This document shows, piece after piece, positions 35,505 through 48,149 of a DNA stretch of 64,000 nt. Made by a program: the position numbers and the translations under genes. Position 1 is the first letter of the stretch. The number at the start of each line of letters is the position of its first letter. The notes beneath the pieces were generated by a model. That model saw only the letters and a list, made by a program, of their open reading frames with translations. It was not told the origin of the DNA and ran no database searches. This stretch comes from Burhinus oedicnemus (lineage: Eukaryota; Chordata; Aves; Charadriiformes; Burhinidae): positions 1,560,463 to 1,624,462 of the forward strand of contig VFFE01006799.1 in assembly GCA_008921705.1 (NCBI GenBank), given 5' to 3'.

Positions 35505-35745
35505 AGTGGTATAATAATCCTGTGGCTCACCAGGCAGGACACTGCGTTCAGAAGACCTGGGTTTTAATCCATGCTCTACTACTGACATGTGTAGACACAA
35601 TCAAACCACATGGATCCATATCCTCAAGTATATATAATGACTTAGGAACTGACATACCATTGAGAGATCTGGTTTGTAGCATTCTATGCCTTTGTTTCCT
35701 CCTTTGTATAATGGAATCAATGAGATATACCCATACTTTTAAATC
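35505..35745 (+). repeat. MIR-like SINE (tRNA-derived)
   Basis: The element runs in plus orientation. A tRNA-derived head, GTGGCTCACCAGGCAGGAC then GAAGACCTGGGTTTTAATCC (B-box-like), starts at about 35522. It continues through CATGCTCTACTACTGACATG to the conserved core TTTGTTTCCTCCTTTGTATAATGG at about 35690, the MIR counterpart of CTCAGTTTCCTCATCTGTAAAATGG. The tail extends to about 35745. The tRNA-like head is diverged and is not a functional tRNA gene. Confidence 0.6.
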
Positions 35746-36689
35746 AACGGCCAAATACAAATAAATCTGTATTACTAATGAATAGACAGATGGCATTTGT
35801 TTATCAATCAATTCTGTACAAATTGAGAAGAAGATTTATTATGATCATCAACAATATTCTGTCATGAAGATGGATGAAAGGTAAACTTTGGAAAGAGGAT
35901 TGTGTATTGAAGTTGTAACTTTTAGAAATAAGGAATTTTCATCAAGTCACACACAATGGTAAACAGAGATTGTGCAGTCTAATAGCTGTGACTATGTTCT
36001 TGACTTTGTGGAGTCAGGAGACTATGCAGATTGCTGAGATGTTAGGCAAGCTGTTTGACCAACCTGGCTAGGAGTTTCTGAGAGGCCTTTGCTGTGGTGT
36101 CCTGGCAGCACAAGAAGAGTTAAGAAGTAGGAACAATCCAGTGAGATGCTGCACTCTATTCTGCCTGGAAGGATTGTCTTATTTTTTCTGGCATGTGCAG
36201 GAACTCTCATTGTCTTCTCAGTGTGGGACAGCCAATGCGGACAATCACTCCGCATTTTCCTCTCAGGACTGTATCTCCAGCACAGTCTAATTTCTCATGT
36301 AAGGGCATTCCACAGCACCAAGAAATGCATGCATTTTCAGTTCTTGATGTCTTTACCCTGAGTTTTGCGAAGTGCACTGCTCCTGCAAGCATAGCTCTCT
36401 CCGTAGGTGGCACAAGGAGGCAGCATTTAGGAAATTTACATTGTGTATTTGGACTGGATGTGAGAGCAAATGGGATGGTATGGGATGCTGAGGTGTGATG
36501 AATACTTTCCTGCATCTCTGGCCATGTCCATGTGCCCCTGCATTCAGAGTGAGAGAAAGTAAGTTGCAGTAGCTTCATGTGGTGGTCTATCAGTTTCTCA
36601 TCCCTGTCCCATGGGAATGAAGTGGTCTTGTAAAACTGCAGAGGGCAACCTTTACCTACAGTCATTTGAGCATGCAGGGCAGTCAACAC
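35746..36689. other. Non-coding block
   Basis: Minus strand 36689-36207 is open for 160 codons and overlapping plus-strand frames are also open. No splice context or recognisable domain was seen. It adjoins a possible L2-like relic and may be a further part of it. Confidence 0.35.
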
Positions 36690-36905
36690 GAACTGCAGGC
36701 TGTGGAGATCAGAAGGTGAGTAGTGTCTCAGGATAAGAACAGAGCTAGCTCCTGCTTATGAATCATTAGCATCACTTCTGTCTTGGCTGGGCTAAGTTTG
36801 GCCAAGGCCTGCATGGCATTCTCTGTGGTGATGACTGCCAGGGTGATGAAAAGTGGGGCCATGGATAGCTGACATTCACAGCTGTATTGAGCTCTCCAAG
36901 CCACT
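36690..36905 (-). mobile_element. Possible L2-like LINE relic
   Basis: On the minus strand, GAGTTAGAGCAGTGGCTTGG followed about 100 bases later by CTTAGCCCAGCCAAGACAGA and TGATGCT can be read as the conserved stretch LxxW...KLSPAKTEVML. This resembles the LNPxKTEVL block after the catalytic motif of L2-clade and related reverse transcriptases. The rest is too diverged to confirm, so this is a tentative call. Confidence 0.3.
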
Positions 36906-36933
36906 GCTCTAACTCATCAAAATAAGGGAAGAA

Positions 36934-38115
36934 ATCATAGAATCATAGAATGGTTTTAGGTTGGAAGGGACCTTAAAGATCATCTAGTTCTGACCCCCTT
37001 GCCATGGTCAAGGACACCTCCCAGTACACCAGATTGCTCAAAGCCTCATCCAACCTGGCCTTGAACACTTCCAGGGATGGGGCATCCACAACTTCCCTGG
37101 GCAACCTGTTCCAGTGCCTCACTACCCTCATAGTGAAAAATTTCTTCCTGACATCTCTTCTATATCTACCTTCTTCCAGTTTGAAGCCATTACCCCTTGT
37201 CCTATCACTACATGCCCTTGTAAAGAGTCCCTCTCCAGCTTTCTTGTAGGCCCCTTTCAGACACTGGAAGGCTGCTCTAAGATCTCCCCGGAGCCTTCTC
37301 TTCTCCAGGCTGAACAACCCCGACTCTCTCAGCCTGTCTCCGTAGCAGGGGTGCTCTAGCCCTCTGATCACCTTTGTGGCCCTCCTCTGGACCCGCTCCA
37401 ACAGGTCCATGTCCTTCTTATGTTGGGGGCTCCAGAGCTGGACACAGCATTCCAGATGGGGTCTCACAAGAGCAGAGTAGAGGGGCAGAATCACTTCCCT
37501 CAACCTGCTGGCCACAATTCTTTTGATGCAGCTCAGGATTCCATTGGCCTTCTGGGCTGTGAGCACACATTGCTGGCTCATGTTGATCTTCTCATCCAGC
37601 AACACCCCCAAGTCCCTCCCCTCAGGGCTGCTCTCAATCCATTCTTCGCCCAGCCTGCATTTGTGCTTGGGATTGCCCCAACCCAGGTGCAGGACCTTGC
37701 ACTTGGCCTTGTTGAACTTCCTGAGGTTTGCACGGGCCCACCTTTTGAGCCTGTCCAGGTCCCTTTGGATGGCATCCCTTCCCTGCAGTGTGTGGACTGC
37801 TCCACACAGCTTGGTGTCATTGGCAAACTTGCTGAGTGTGCGCTCAATCCCAGCTTCCATGTCCCCAACAAAGATGTTAAATAGTACCGGTCCCAGTACC
37901 AGCCCCTGAGGAACACCACTCGTTACTGCTTGCCAGTTGGAGACTGAGCCATTGACTCCAACTCTTTGAATGTGACCAGCCAGCCAGTTCCTTATGCACT
38001 GAGTGGTCCATTGGTCAAATCCATGTCTCTCTAATTCAGAGACCAGGATGTCGTGCAGGACAGTGTCAAATGCTTTGCACAAGTCCAGGTAGATGATGTC
38101 TGTTGCTCTCCCCTG
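36934..38115 (-). mobile_element. CR1 LINE, 5'-truncated, ORF2 RT to 3' UTR, long open frame
   Basis: This is a minus-strand CR1 with its 3' end at the left. The plus strand starts TCATAGAATCATAGAATGG, the reverse complement of the tandem ATTCTATGA terminus. From the truncation point (about 38115) the reading frame is uninterrupted for roughly 380 codons to the stop at 36975-36973. It passes [12 protein letters not shown] (RT palm, first catalytic Asp), [21 protein letters not shown] at the second catalytic site, then the C-terminal blocks to [17 protein letters not shown]. Upstream of about 38115 the frame continues by chance into flanking DNA. The second catalytic motif reads FAND instead of FADD (AAT at 37821-37819). 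Truncation alone makes it immobile. Confidence 0.95.
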
Positions 38116-39304
38116 TTGAATCCTGCAAGGACCTAAACCTGTCAAGCATATTGTTATTGTGAGGGGGAGCCATTTTGAGGGATCTCTGGGATTGAAATGA
38201 TGGGAGGCACCCAGCTGCTTCAGTGTCTTTGTTAGGTTCCATAAAAGTGGCAGCAGCACTGTCTGATGAGCAGTTTAAAAGGCAGAAATACAGAAAAGAT
38301 AATGGCTGCTATTCTGTCCCATTAGTCTGAACAAAGCTGCATGAGCCTGCTCTCAACTCAAATACTAAATCTGTTATGACTTGCTTGCTGATTCTGTCTT
38401 TGGGTCCCAGGTGGAGAGAAGAGAACGCCCTGCTGGGACAGAGGGCAGCCCTCAGATATATCTGCTGGAGTTGTTACGTGAGGAAAACAAGCTTCTCTTA
38501 CTTGCACAGCCTTTTTCAGCAAGTGCACACAAGACACTTGCTAGCTGAAGATGCCTGCTATTAATGCTTCTTTGACTGAGAGAAAGAAATATTCCCGAGA
38601 GACGCTATGGAACACTGAAAAAACCTACAGTGAAGAGCATCATGCAGTGTACATCATTTCTTCATGTGCATTAGAAGCTACTACTTGTGGACATACACAG
38701 AAATATGCACAGGTAAATATATTGCATCTTCTTTTAGTTTAGTTGCTTAAGTTAGCTGCAGGCTGACATATGATAGAGTTCACGTTTAAATCTTTAGACT
38801 AAAACACTTTGAAAGCAAACCTATTAAGGTTAATAGAATGAACTTACAATGCCCATGGTTAAGGAGGAGGGGTGAGTGAGACACTCAGTAAATTGTTCAC
38901 CAAATAGCCTGTCACCTCTAGGTCTGCAGCTGAAGGCCTGCCAATGGATCATTCTATTACCTTTAATGAGCTTAATTTTAAAGTGGTATGCACATCAAAT
39001 GTAAAATACTGATGTCAGTTTTGTTATCTGTGGTCCTGCATCTACCTTAAATATGTTAATAAAGAATAAGTGCAGTCTAAAAAAGTGCAAAGGTATTATA
39101 CATATAGCATTCGCTTAAAAATGTCTAAAATCTAAACCAAAAAGTATTTCTGTTCATTAAGCTACTCCACGCACAAAAAGCAGTACAGTATGTACAAAGT
39201 AATTTCTTGAAAATGCATTTAGTGTTTAACAAACTTATCAAGTCAGTTGCTTGTGGTTTTTTTTTACCTACTTCATGAGAAAACAGATAGCCATTTACTT
39301 AAGA
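38116..39304. other. Non-coding block
   Basis: I saw no supported gene or recognisable repeat. Confidence 0.5.
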
Positions 39305-39445
39305 CTTAAGGTTAGATTTTCGAAGTGCCTAAAATGCATATTAGCACCCTATGAGATTTTTGCTGTAGTTGATTGCGGTCATCCGTTGGCACCTCAGCAC
39401 CTTAGAAAATCAGTCTCATACATTTTGAGACAGACTACCACATCC
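39305..39445. repeat. Possible ancient foldback (palindromic) repeat
   Basis: GATTTTCGAAGTGCCTAAAA near the left and CACCTCAGCACCTTAGAAAATC near the right are roughly inverted copies (GATTTTC...GTGCCTAA against the GGTGCTAAGG type). This resembles a known class of amniote foldback repeats beginning GATTTTCAAAGGTGC. Divergence is high and the family name is not certain. Confidence 0.3.
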
Positions 39446-42400
39446 AGCTGGGCAGCTCATGCATTTGATGAAACATGCAGCAAATTTCTACTCCTGCAGA
39501 ACCTTGGCTGTTCCTTGTCTCCCCTTTAAGAAATTGTGCTGAGTATGCCACAATACCTATCACATTTGCTTGGTGCCATTTCAGGTGTTTTCATTTCCTT
39601 GGCCATCGCTCAAGTTACTTCCCCAATAGTGCCAAGTCATGCCCAGGCTTCTACTGCAGGAATATTCTGAGTCTATCAGGGACAGTGCTAAGAGGTTTCT
39701 CACCACAATATCCAAATACCAATGAGGAAGATGTTTCAAATTGAGATTCAATGTGTATCAGCCTAGTCATGGGGGTATAATCACTAAAGTTCACTAAAGC
39801 AACATTATTATTCACATTTCAAGGTTCTGCCTATGAACCGTAAAGGACAGACAAGAGGTTGACAGCACAGCTGGAAAAAGGAAGAGATGGGTAAAGTTAC
39901 TAGCGCAGAGCTCAAGGGTGTTTTCTCCCTCTGAAAAGCAAAAGTGGCAAGTGGGACAGAAGCCAGAAGGGGAAACCAAGCCTAACAGCAAGCTTTCGCA
40001 GCCTTGCAATGGCAGAACTACCAAAGGACAGTATAATTCTGGTGAACTTAGTTGTAGGTTGATGTTAGCACGTGTTCACTTGTAAACCTAAGTTTATCAC
40101 ATCCAAAGCACTCCTTGTGGAAACATGACGTACTTTTGCCTGGCTTATTAATTTTACCTGTGAAATCTGTTCTGTAGACTGGGATAAATTCACAAACATA
40201 ACCAAGGTCTTAAATCAGTATATTTTGAAACACCAAATTGTTCTGGTTTAATTAGCATTAGGCCATGCTACCTGACAGTTTTTATTTAAATTATTGAAAC
40301 TGTATTTAGGAAATTCCTTTAGCTCAATGCTCCAAAGTATTTAAGCTTTAAAAGGCTTAAAATTAACACTTTACCTGAACATCACTACTGACCAGGATCT
40401 CTATACTTTGTGTGTTTCCTCTGTTCTTGTTCTCTCTCATTTTAGTATTTGTTTCCTCATTCCTTTCTTTTCCTCCTTGCTGTTCCCTAAGTTTTTCTTC
40501 CCTTCTGTTGAGTTCTAACCTTGTCTTCCCATGGGCCCTCCTACCTGAAATAATGGAGCAGAGTGACTTTAGCAAAGCTGATTAATATTATTTCCTGTCT
40601 TCGCAAGAAGTGGAGAAGGGAATACTTTTGCAAATATCACCTACTTAAGATGCTAAGCCAAAGAAATCTGTGTTACACTTGAGGCTATACACTGCAAATG
40701 GTGTATCCCAAGAAAAGCTAAACTTTGCGAGGAAATTGCTGACTCTCAGTGAAACTCTTTCCTAAAGATTTTTAATCTGGGATATGACTCCTGGCCCAGT
40801 TCAATAACATTTTAATGCAGGCCACAATTATAAAACGTGCTATTCTTTCCTTTCTGTCCCCTTGCACCTCATTTCTCTCATGTAGTTATACTCAGGCTTC
40901 TACTCCAAGTTTATTACTTTAGGGCAAATCTATCAATGGAGCAATGACCTAAAACTGTTTTAAAGAATAAGTAGAGGGGCTGTTAAAACATTCTCAAATT
41001 GTTGCAGGCTGTGAATTATGTTTTTGTTTTTGCCAGCTGCATCATTAGAGAAACTGATTTCATAATGTAGTAGATTTGCATACCCCAAGTAGAGGAATTG
41101 GTTACACAAGAATATTTTATAAGGAAAGTGAGAAGACTTGTAAGCCAATTTTAATTAGAGGTGAATTTTACCTCAACAGTGATGCTCTGAGATTTAAGAC
41201 CAAAAACAAAACAAAAAAACCCCTCAGTTCTGTAGAAATTAGAGAGTAAAGATCTAGTATTGGGTTATTTACTTCATTCTTACTATGGAATATATTTTAC
41301 CACTCCTACTATAATGTAAAATATTTACTCTGACCATTAAGGCAATGAAAGCATGGCAGATGTGAGGAAGAAGTAAATATCATGAGTACAGTAAATAACA
41401 TATACACTACCAAAAGGCGGACAACAGACCATAATAAGTCATTACATTCTTTAGTGCCTGTGATAATTTAAAAGCATTCTGTGTACTGGAGTACAAGCTT
41501 GCCATCAGAGCATAATATGTTGACTCAATAGCAAATCAAATGAAGAGAACGATATGAAAACACTTCAGAAAGTTTCTGTCATTATTCAGAAACCGTATTT
41601 GTAGAATATGTGAACAAGAAACAAGCTGAGTGCTATTTCTTGATAGGTTAAAACGATGTTTTAGTCTGGTCTGCAAAGGAAAAGATGCTTTTCAAGATTC
41701 CATGAAGTAAATCATGAGGATCTGTACACATGAAATCACGTGGAAAGGTGAGAAAGAGAATTTGGGTATCTCTAGTAATTGCTGAATTTACAGCTCAGTT
41801 TCCACCAGTGTTGACAGAGAAATGGCTAAGTTTCTTCCAGTTTCATGACAAAAGCCATGATCAAGGAAGGAAAATTTACACTCACATGTTACGAGACACT
41901 AGAGAATCAACCCAGGACAGCTCACTTTCTAAATTTCACAATATGGGAGAAAAGATTTATTAAGAATTTACAATCAGTCTCATCACATAAGTTGCCTATA
42001 CATGAGGATTTTGGCACTCCACTCACGTAAGGGAGAATGGAGTTTTGGTTTGAAAGGCAGAGGCCTAGTAAATTAAAGTTTTGATGAGGAATATCAAGGA
42101 ATAGGGGAAGACCAATTTACCCTTGACATGGATAATGCCTGGCTTTCGCTAATTGGAGAGCAAGGCACTAAGATTTGTGGTGCATCAGCTTGTTAGGTTC
42201 AGAACATGTTTTTACTAACTAGAAGGAATTAAAATTACTTCAGCACTTAGACAAGGTATGTTGCAAGACTACTGGTCTCTTTACTATAGTGTATTTGATA
42301 TGTTTGTACAGTCAAAGTAACTTACAGTTTTGGTACTTGAGTGCTAATGCAACTATGTTAATTCAGCAGAACACAGTGCATCAAATTAACTGTTGGGTTA

Positions 42401-45139
42401 TTTTGTTAGCATCAAAATCTTGTTATGAGCAAAAGTTAACACACTATCTATCTATTGAGCTAAGAATTCATTGTTACTCTAGTTACTGTTTTAGCAGTGC
42501 AGTAGTCCAGGATGATCTCATTAATACAGAAAAGCTGCATTGATAGTGCAGTTACATTTTTCATACAAAACAGCCTAATACCAATCCTGTTCTCTGGTGT
42601 TATGTTCACTGTTTAGGTGTACCTCTGGGTCCTAAGGTTGACCATTTCAGTCTCCCTCATCTCACAGCAGTCATTAGCATTCTGAGGTCCTTGCTAGGAG
42701 GACCTTAATGGTGGGATTTTCTTCCTCTTCAGTCTTGGGTCTGCTTGGGACTAATTTTGTTAATTTTCTCATCCCAATCTCATTCCTCTTCATCAGATTC
42801 CAGGCAAAGTTTGAAAGTTGCACAACAGCCTCACTTATTCAAAGGGCTGCTGTTGTGTGCACAGGGACAACAGGGTCTGTCAGTCCGCTGTCTGAGAGAT
42901 TCACCAAGCTGAAGCCTATCCAGCTTAGGCACTAGTCTGGTGGCTGCTGGCAAGCGTTAACCAAGCTACAACCAGCTCAGGCCAAGGCAAACCAAGACAA
43001 GTCCTAAGACTCTGTACTGTCAGGTCGACATAAAGTGGTAGTCTTTTATTAGTGATTGCAAAAAATCATATTCCCTGTCCTAAAATGGCCCAAATAATTT
43101 TTACTGGGCTACAATTTATGCCATCTATAATTAATTAATGTATAAATCAGCCAGTATGAAGATAAGACAGCTGTTAAAGAATGGCTGTTTGGATCTGTTC
43201 CCCAAGGTGATATCACAATGGCTGTCATTCACATTATCTCTGCAATGCAGCGGGTATGATGCTCAGGAAGTCTGTCTCTTGTTACAACTGACTTTGATTT
43301 TAAAAACAAAGAAAGTAGCTCATAATTTGCTTTTTTTCTTTTCTGTTGCAAATGCAGCTCCCTTCAGTAACTTCATCTGCGACTCTGTAGAGGGATGGAC
43401 ATAACAAATCTAACAAACTACCTTAAAAAATGAACAATAGTAATGAGAACTTCACTAAACTGTAAGTTTAATGAAGTAGGAAATCTGGCTTCATTAGTTC
43501 CAGGGTTCACAAGCCTGTTTAACGTGTAGCGCCTCAGGCTGGATAAAACTTGCTCAGAGCCTTTCCTAGAATGGTTACACAAATTAAGATCCTCAGTAGA
43601 GCTCTGATGATGGAAGGGAGCCCATAGAGGGCTGCAATGTGTGAAATCCAAGGTTATTCAGAAATCCACTGGATTTGGGGAAGATTTGGGGAGCTGAAAC
43701 TCTTTCCTTACAATGCCAATTAAAATAGGGGGAAGAACACTCCTGCTGGAAGATTTTCCTGTCCTCACAAAGTAAAGAACTCTCTAAGAATAGGGCATCA
43801 ACAACTCTTGTACTGGATTACTGTATAATAAATGTGATGCTTGTTTTGGTAAGCTTTTTTGGTAGTTAAAAAGAAACCAAACCTCCAAATGAGTCCACCT
43901 CAACTGACAAAAATGAGTGCAACAGCCATGAATCCAATGGGATTGCAGCCCTTCCCAAAAGAGCTCAAATTTCGGTATGTTCACTTCCAATCTTCCAACT
44001 GAGAGCACAGTATTACTTTTCCTTTTGGGTGCCTGATGGTGAGAAGAAAATTCAGAATGTATGTAGCGCAGATACTTAACAGTACCATCTAGCAGGAACT
44101 CTACCAGCACTGCAGGATCAGAAAACATTTCTTTGCCTATCCAGTGGGAGCTTCAAGACAACTTCCAAGTATGAATCCCTTTAGATAAAGTGAACAGATA
44201 GGTTAGAAAGAGAGAAAGGCAATTAACCACAAAACTGGATTAAAGCATTTCATATTCTTACACGATCTTTCATGCTTTGACCACTACCTTAGAAATGAGA
44301 TAAGAGCAGGACATGATCAGTGGACAGATCTCCCATTTAGTCCAGGAGTGGTGGTGTTTGATTCGTATGGAGAAAAGGCTGGAAAGTACTGTGTAATCCT
44401 CCTGAGTACAGAAAAAGTGGGTACAAGAGACAGAATATTACTGTTTGTGTTTTAAAGTACACGCACCAGGAAGTCGGATCGCACAGCTATTCATCTTCTC
44501 AAATGACAGTATTAGAACATCTTTTCCCTCTCCGCTCTCCATCCCATCCATTCACTTCAGATTTTTCCGCAGTCAGAAGCTATACAACTATCTAAATCCG
44601 TAGAACACCATGTGTTGCTCTTTCCTTTGCTTTGGCTTATAGCCAACGCTCTGATTATTTTGGACAGAGCCATTCATACCACCATTGCTCCTGACAGAAT
44701 AAATGATAATCACTGCTCATTTGTCTCCCACTATTGAAGCTGTGTAAATTGGACCATGGCACCATTCAAGTGAAGACAAATTTTGGCAGTTCCTGCTTAT
44801 TATTCATTTCCACAGCGACTTCTCATCAGCAAGTGGTGTCCACACAGTGATGAAAAGTTGTCTTAAATTTGGAATTTTATTAGTGTTTACTTACAAATGC
44901 TAATGCCACTGCCAAAGACTATTGGGAAAGTATTAATCCTCCTCCCAATATCTTTTAAAACCTGTTTCTATAGCAGGCAGATCTTGAACCAGATTCTAAT
45001 CTCAGTGATTATTTAAAAGAAGCTCAGTTTAGTCAACTCTAAATTTCTAACAGTAACCAAACAGAATTTGACCCCCTAATTAAGCCTGCACTCAAAGTTT
45101 GATTCAGAAGAGGGTCTGGGTAGCAGAATAACACTGAAG
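39446..45139. other. Non-coding block
   Basis: I saw no supported gene on either strand across this AT-rich stretch. Open frames of 60-110 codons occur on both strands without splice partners or recognisable domains. It is plausibly intergenic or a long intron. Confidence 0.5.
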
Positions 45140-45235
45140 CCTCCTACTAGGGTACTCAGCTGGAGACCCAGCTTCTTGTCTGTACTTCAAGAAATTGATG
45201 AATTCTTAAGTGCTTTAGACAAAATGCTCACAGCT
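45140..45235 (+). repeat. Possible tRNA-derived SINE head (MIR-like)
   Basis: GGGTACTCAGCTGGAGACCC followed by AGCTTCTTGTCTGTACTTC resembles the tRNA-derived head of a MIR or related ancient SINE (GTACTCAGCTGGGAGACCCAGG). The tail, with AGTGCTTTAGACAAAATG, is weakly similar. Low confidence. Confidence 0.3.
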
Positions 45236-48149
45236 TCAAAAAAAAAGAAAAAAGAAAAAAGAAAAAGAGAAATATCTGCTAAAGGATTTTCTATAACTCA
45301 GTAAGAGTTTCTTAGTTTCTTGAAAATAGAAGGAACCAGGGTTAAGGTCCCTGCTCTCAGTCAAGAAGAGGGAATCTTAATAGTCCTGTACACTTATAAT
45401 TTTAAATTACTTCAGAGCTTCTGCAGAGAGTAACTTTTGGTATAAGAATCTATTTATTATGAGTAAAGAACTTATCTGTCCTCCACTTCACCTCTGTTAA
45501 TCTTTTGTGTCTGGCCTCCACAATTAACTTTATTACCTCTTCTGTCAGCAACCACCATAGCTCCTTTCTTCTCACCAAGGAGGGGGAGAAACATATAAAC
45601 AGTTTAAAAAATAGCTTTTTGGATGTATTTCCATAAACCAATTACTTTTTTTTCGTCTTCCCTCAAAAAGACTTTAAAGTTACTTATCCGGTTTTCAACA
45701 CCAGGTTTCCTGGGTTTCAAAACCTAGGGAGATTCTGTTGCAGGAAGAGATGGGGCAAGTGACATTTCTGGAAGAGTGATTACTTTTTGAGAGAAATTAA
45801 GGCAAATGCTTCAAGGGGAGGGAAGTCAAGAAAGTGCTGTGTAAATGAACACAGAGAAAAATTCTGCAGCATTTGCAGGAAAAAGAGGAAAATAAGAAAG
45901 CAATAGATCTAGTCCTTTGTTTCACATTTAAAATAATTGGCAGGCCTTCAGATCAGCATCATGAGTCAGAGTTCTCCGTTACCATGAGAATAGTGGGAGC
46001 GAGAAAACATAAAGCAATTTGGTATTTGTTAAAACTGGCAAACCTTCTCATCTAAATCAATGTAAATAGGTTCCACTAAGTCCCCAGTCAACTACCACTC
46101 TTCAAAATGCATCTCCCTTGTCGCAGAAGTCAAGAACAGCAAGCATTGAAAGTTTTGCTAAGGACCAGCTGAACTTTAGCAAATAACGTTCTCTCACACT
46201 TAATGAATGTTCTAGATGCAAAAGATTCCAATACCCTGTAAAAAAACTGTTAAATCACCTATGCATTATTGTATTTACTACTAAAATAAAGCCACATCTG
46301 GAACAATATGCAGAGTTACTGTGCTACTTGATATTAGATGCAAAGAAACAAAAACAACAAACCAAAGAATTAGATAAAAAAATTGGGTAAAAATTAGTTT
46401 AACTGCATGCAGAATAAAGTTATTAGATCTGAAGTCCTTGGTCATGAGGAATAATAATCTTGCATTTTTCAAAAGTGACAGTCCAAGTGCCTGACAGCAG
46501 TCAGGATCCCTCCTGTATATCTTAGCAAAGAGCTGGTGCTTACAGCAATATATTGTCTCTACCGTTCCCTGTAGTTCTCATCCCTGACTCAGAATGAGGA
46601 GCACCCTTATAGTCCTGAACCACTACCATCACCTAAATCTCAAGTTCACATCAAGGCAGAGTGTCAGTTCTGTTGCAGAGCATAAATGGAGATGCAAATG
46701 GCAAATTATGGATTGCTAAATAAGCAACACCTAAATGGTCTCTAAAATGAAGACTCTCCCATACTTCAAAAAATAATCTATTTTTACCACTTCTACTGCT
46801 ACAGTAAACTAAAAAGCAAATTAATGCAATGCTACCACTTCAAAAAAAAGGAAATGCACTCTGATGGATTTAGCTGGATATTAACAATCACAACACCAGA
46901 GCTCTTTTATCCATAGTTCTCACCTAAAGCCATATAACAAAGCTTTTTATCTCTGTTTAGCCAACTGAAAAAAAAAAAAAACGAAAAACCAAACCGAACG
47001 CAACTCAGCAAAAAAAAAATCCCACCAACCCCCCACCCCCAAACAAGCAACAACAAAAAAAACCCCAAAACAAAACAAAAGGACATCCCAAGATTTTAAG
47101 GAAGCTTAACACGTCGGAAAATCAAATTGGAAGATGTTGAATTCTGTAAAGATTTGTTACATTCTGATTGGCCCATGGAGAAATAAGACTAATTATATTA
47201 GCCATGATGTACAATGTTGTGTACATGTGATCATAATTTCCTTCCCTTCTATCTTTCAAGCCTACCTGAGATTTTAAATTGGGGATACTTGCCTAACATA
47301 TCTTTGTTATAAGGTGCTATCAAAAGATTTATGCTTTAATACATTTCCAGGCATTTTTCTTCTAAACTGTTCTCAATAAAATTTTTGCAATATATTTTCT
47401 GAGAGAAGTTATTTTATTCCAAGATGAGAGCAGGCACAGAGAGCCATCTAACATCACGAGCAGAAACTTTCAGTCCAGCCAGCAATCTGAAGCAACACAC
47501 TCTGAAGGTGCATAGAGATTGTATAGAAAAGGACATGAAGTTGCCATATGAGAGCTCTCCACCCCATTTTTTGTCCGAGTAAAGGTGGATGTGTAGAAAA
47601 GCGTACGTTAGAAAACCCATTTTTCCCTATTGTTGCTAATGTCATGCATCGGTAAAGAGATTTTGAAAAACCAAACAAACCATAAACCCAGAGCATGTTA
47701 CAAGGAAGAGGCACCTTTGTAGTGAGTGAGTAGCAGCTATACCCATTACTGTTGCCTTCCTGCCTTTGAAATTTGTTCTTTGTTCTTCAGAGCACAGACA
47801 GAGAGTTCATGAAATCTTCGCCAAGCTACAAAAGCTTGCCAATTAAAGCCCACATGGAAATATTATGAAGAGAGGAATAGTTATCATAATGACAGATGTA
47901 CTGTACATAACAGATAGCAATTTACTTCTTCAAGGGTAATTACAAAAGTTGTTGGAAAATAATCAGGCCCTTATTCAGCCAACCAGGAAGATAGAAGGCA
48001 GCTGTACAAATACCAATGTTCATTATGAAGTGCAGCCAAAAATGAAAGCTGAGGCTGAACTGGGCATCCTGGAAAAAGTTGTGTAAGATGCATCATTGCT
48101 TCCTGATGGAACTACTCAAAGGTGGGCACACAAGTATTCAGAAAAGGAT
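45236..48149. other. Non-coding block with simple repeats
   Basis: Contains a (AAAAAG)n-like purine tract at about 45239-45270 and an A/C-rich low-complexity stretch at 46968-47080. No gene was seen. Confidence 0.5.
46968..47080. repeat. A/C-rich low-complexity tract
   Basis: Runs of A alternate with AACC/CCCAC-type blocks. It has the same composition class as the complement of the T/G-rich tracts at 24.7-26.1 kb, in opposite polarity. Confidence 0.75.

Noticed and set aside
35515..35600. tRNA gene
   Set aside because: The B-box-like element belongs to a MIR-type SINE head. No complete tRNA cloverleaf or intact anticodon arm could be drawn.
37004..37909. Plus-strand open frames of 80-154 codons
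   Set aside because: They are antisense shadows of the minus-strand CR1 copy at 36934-38115.
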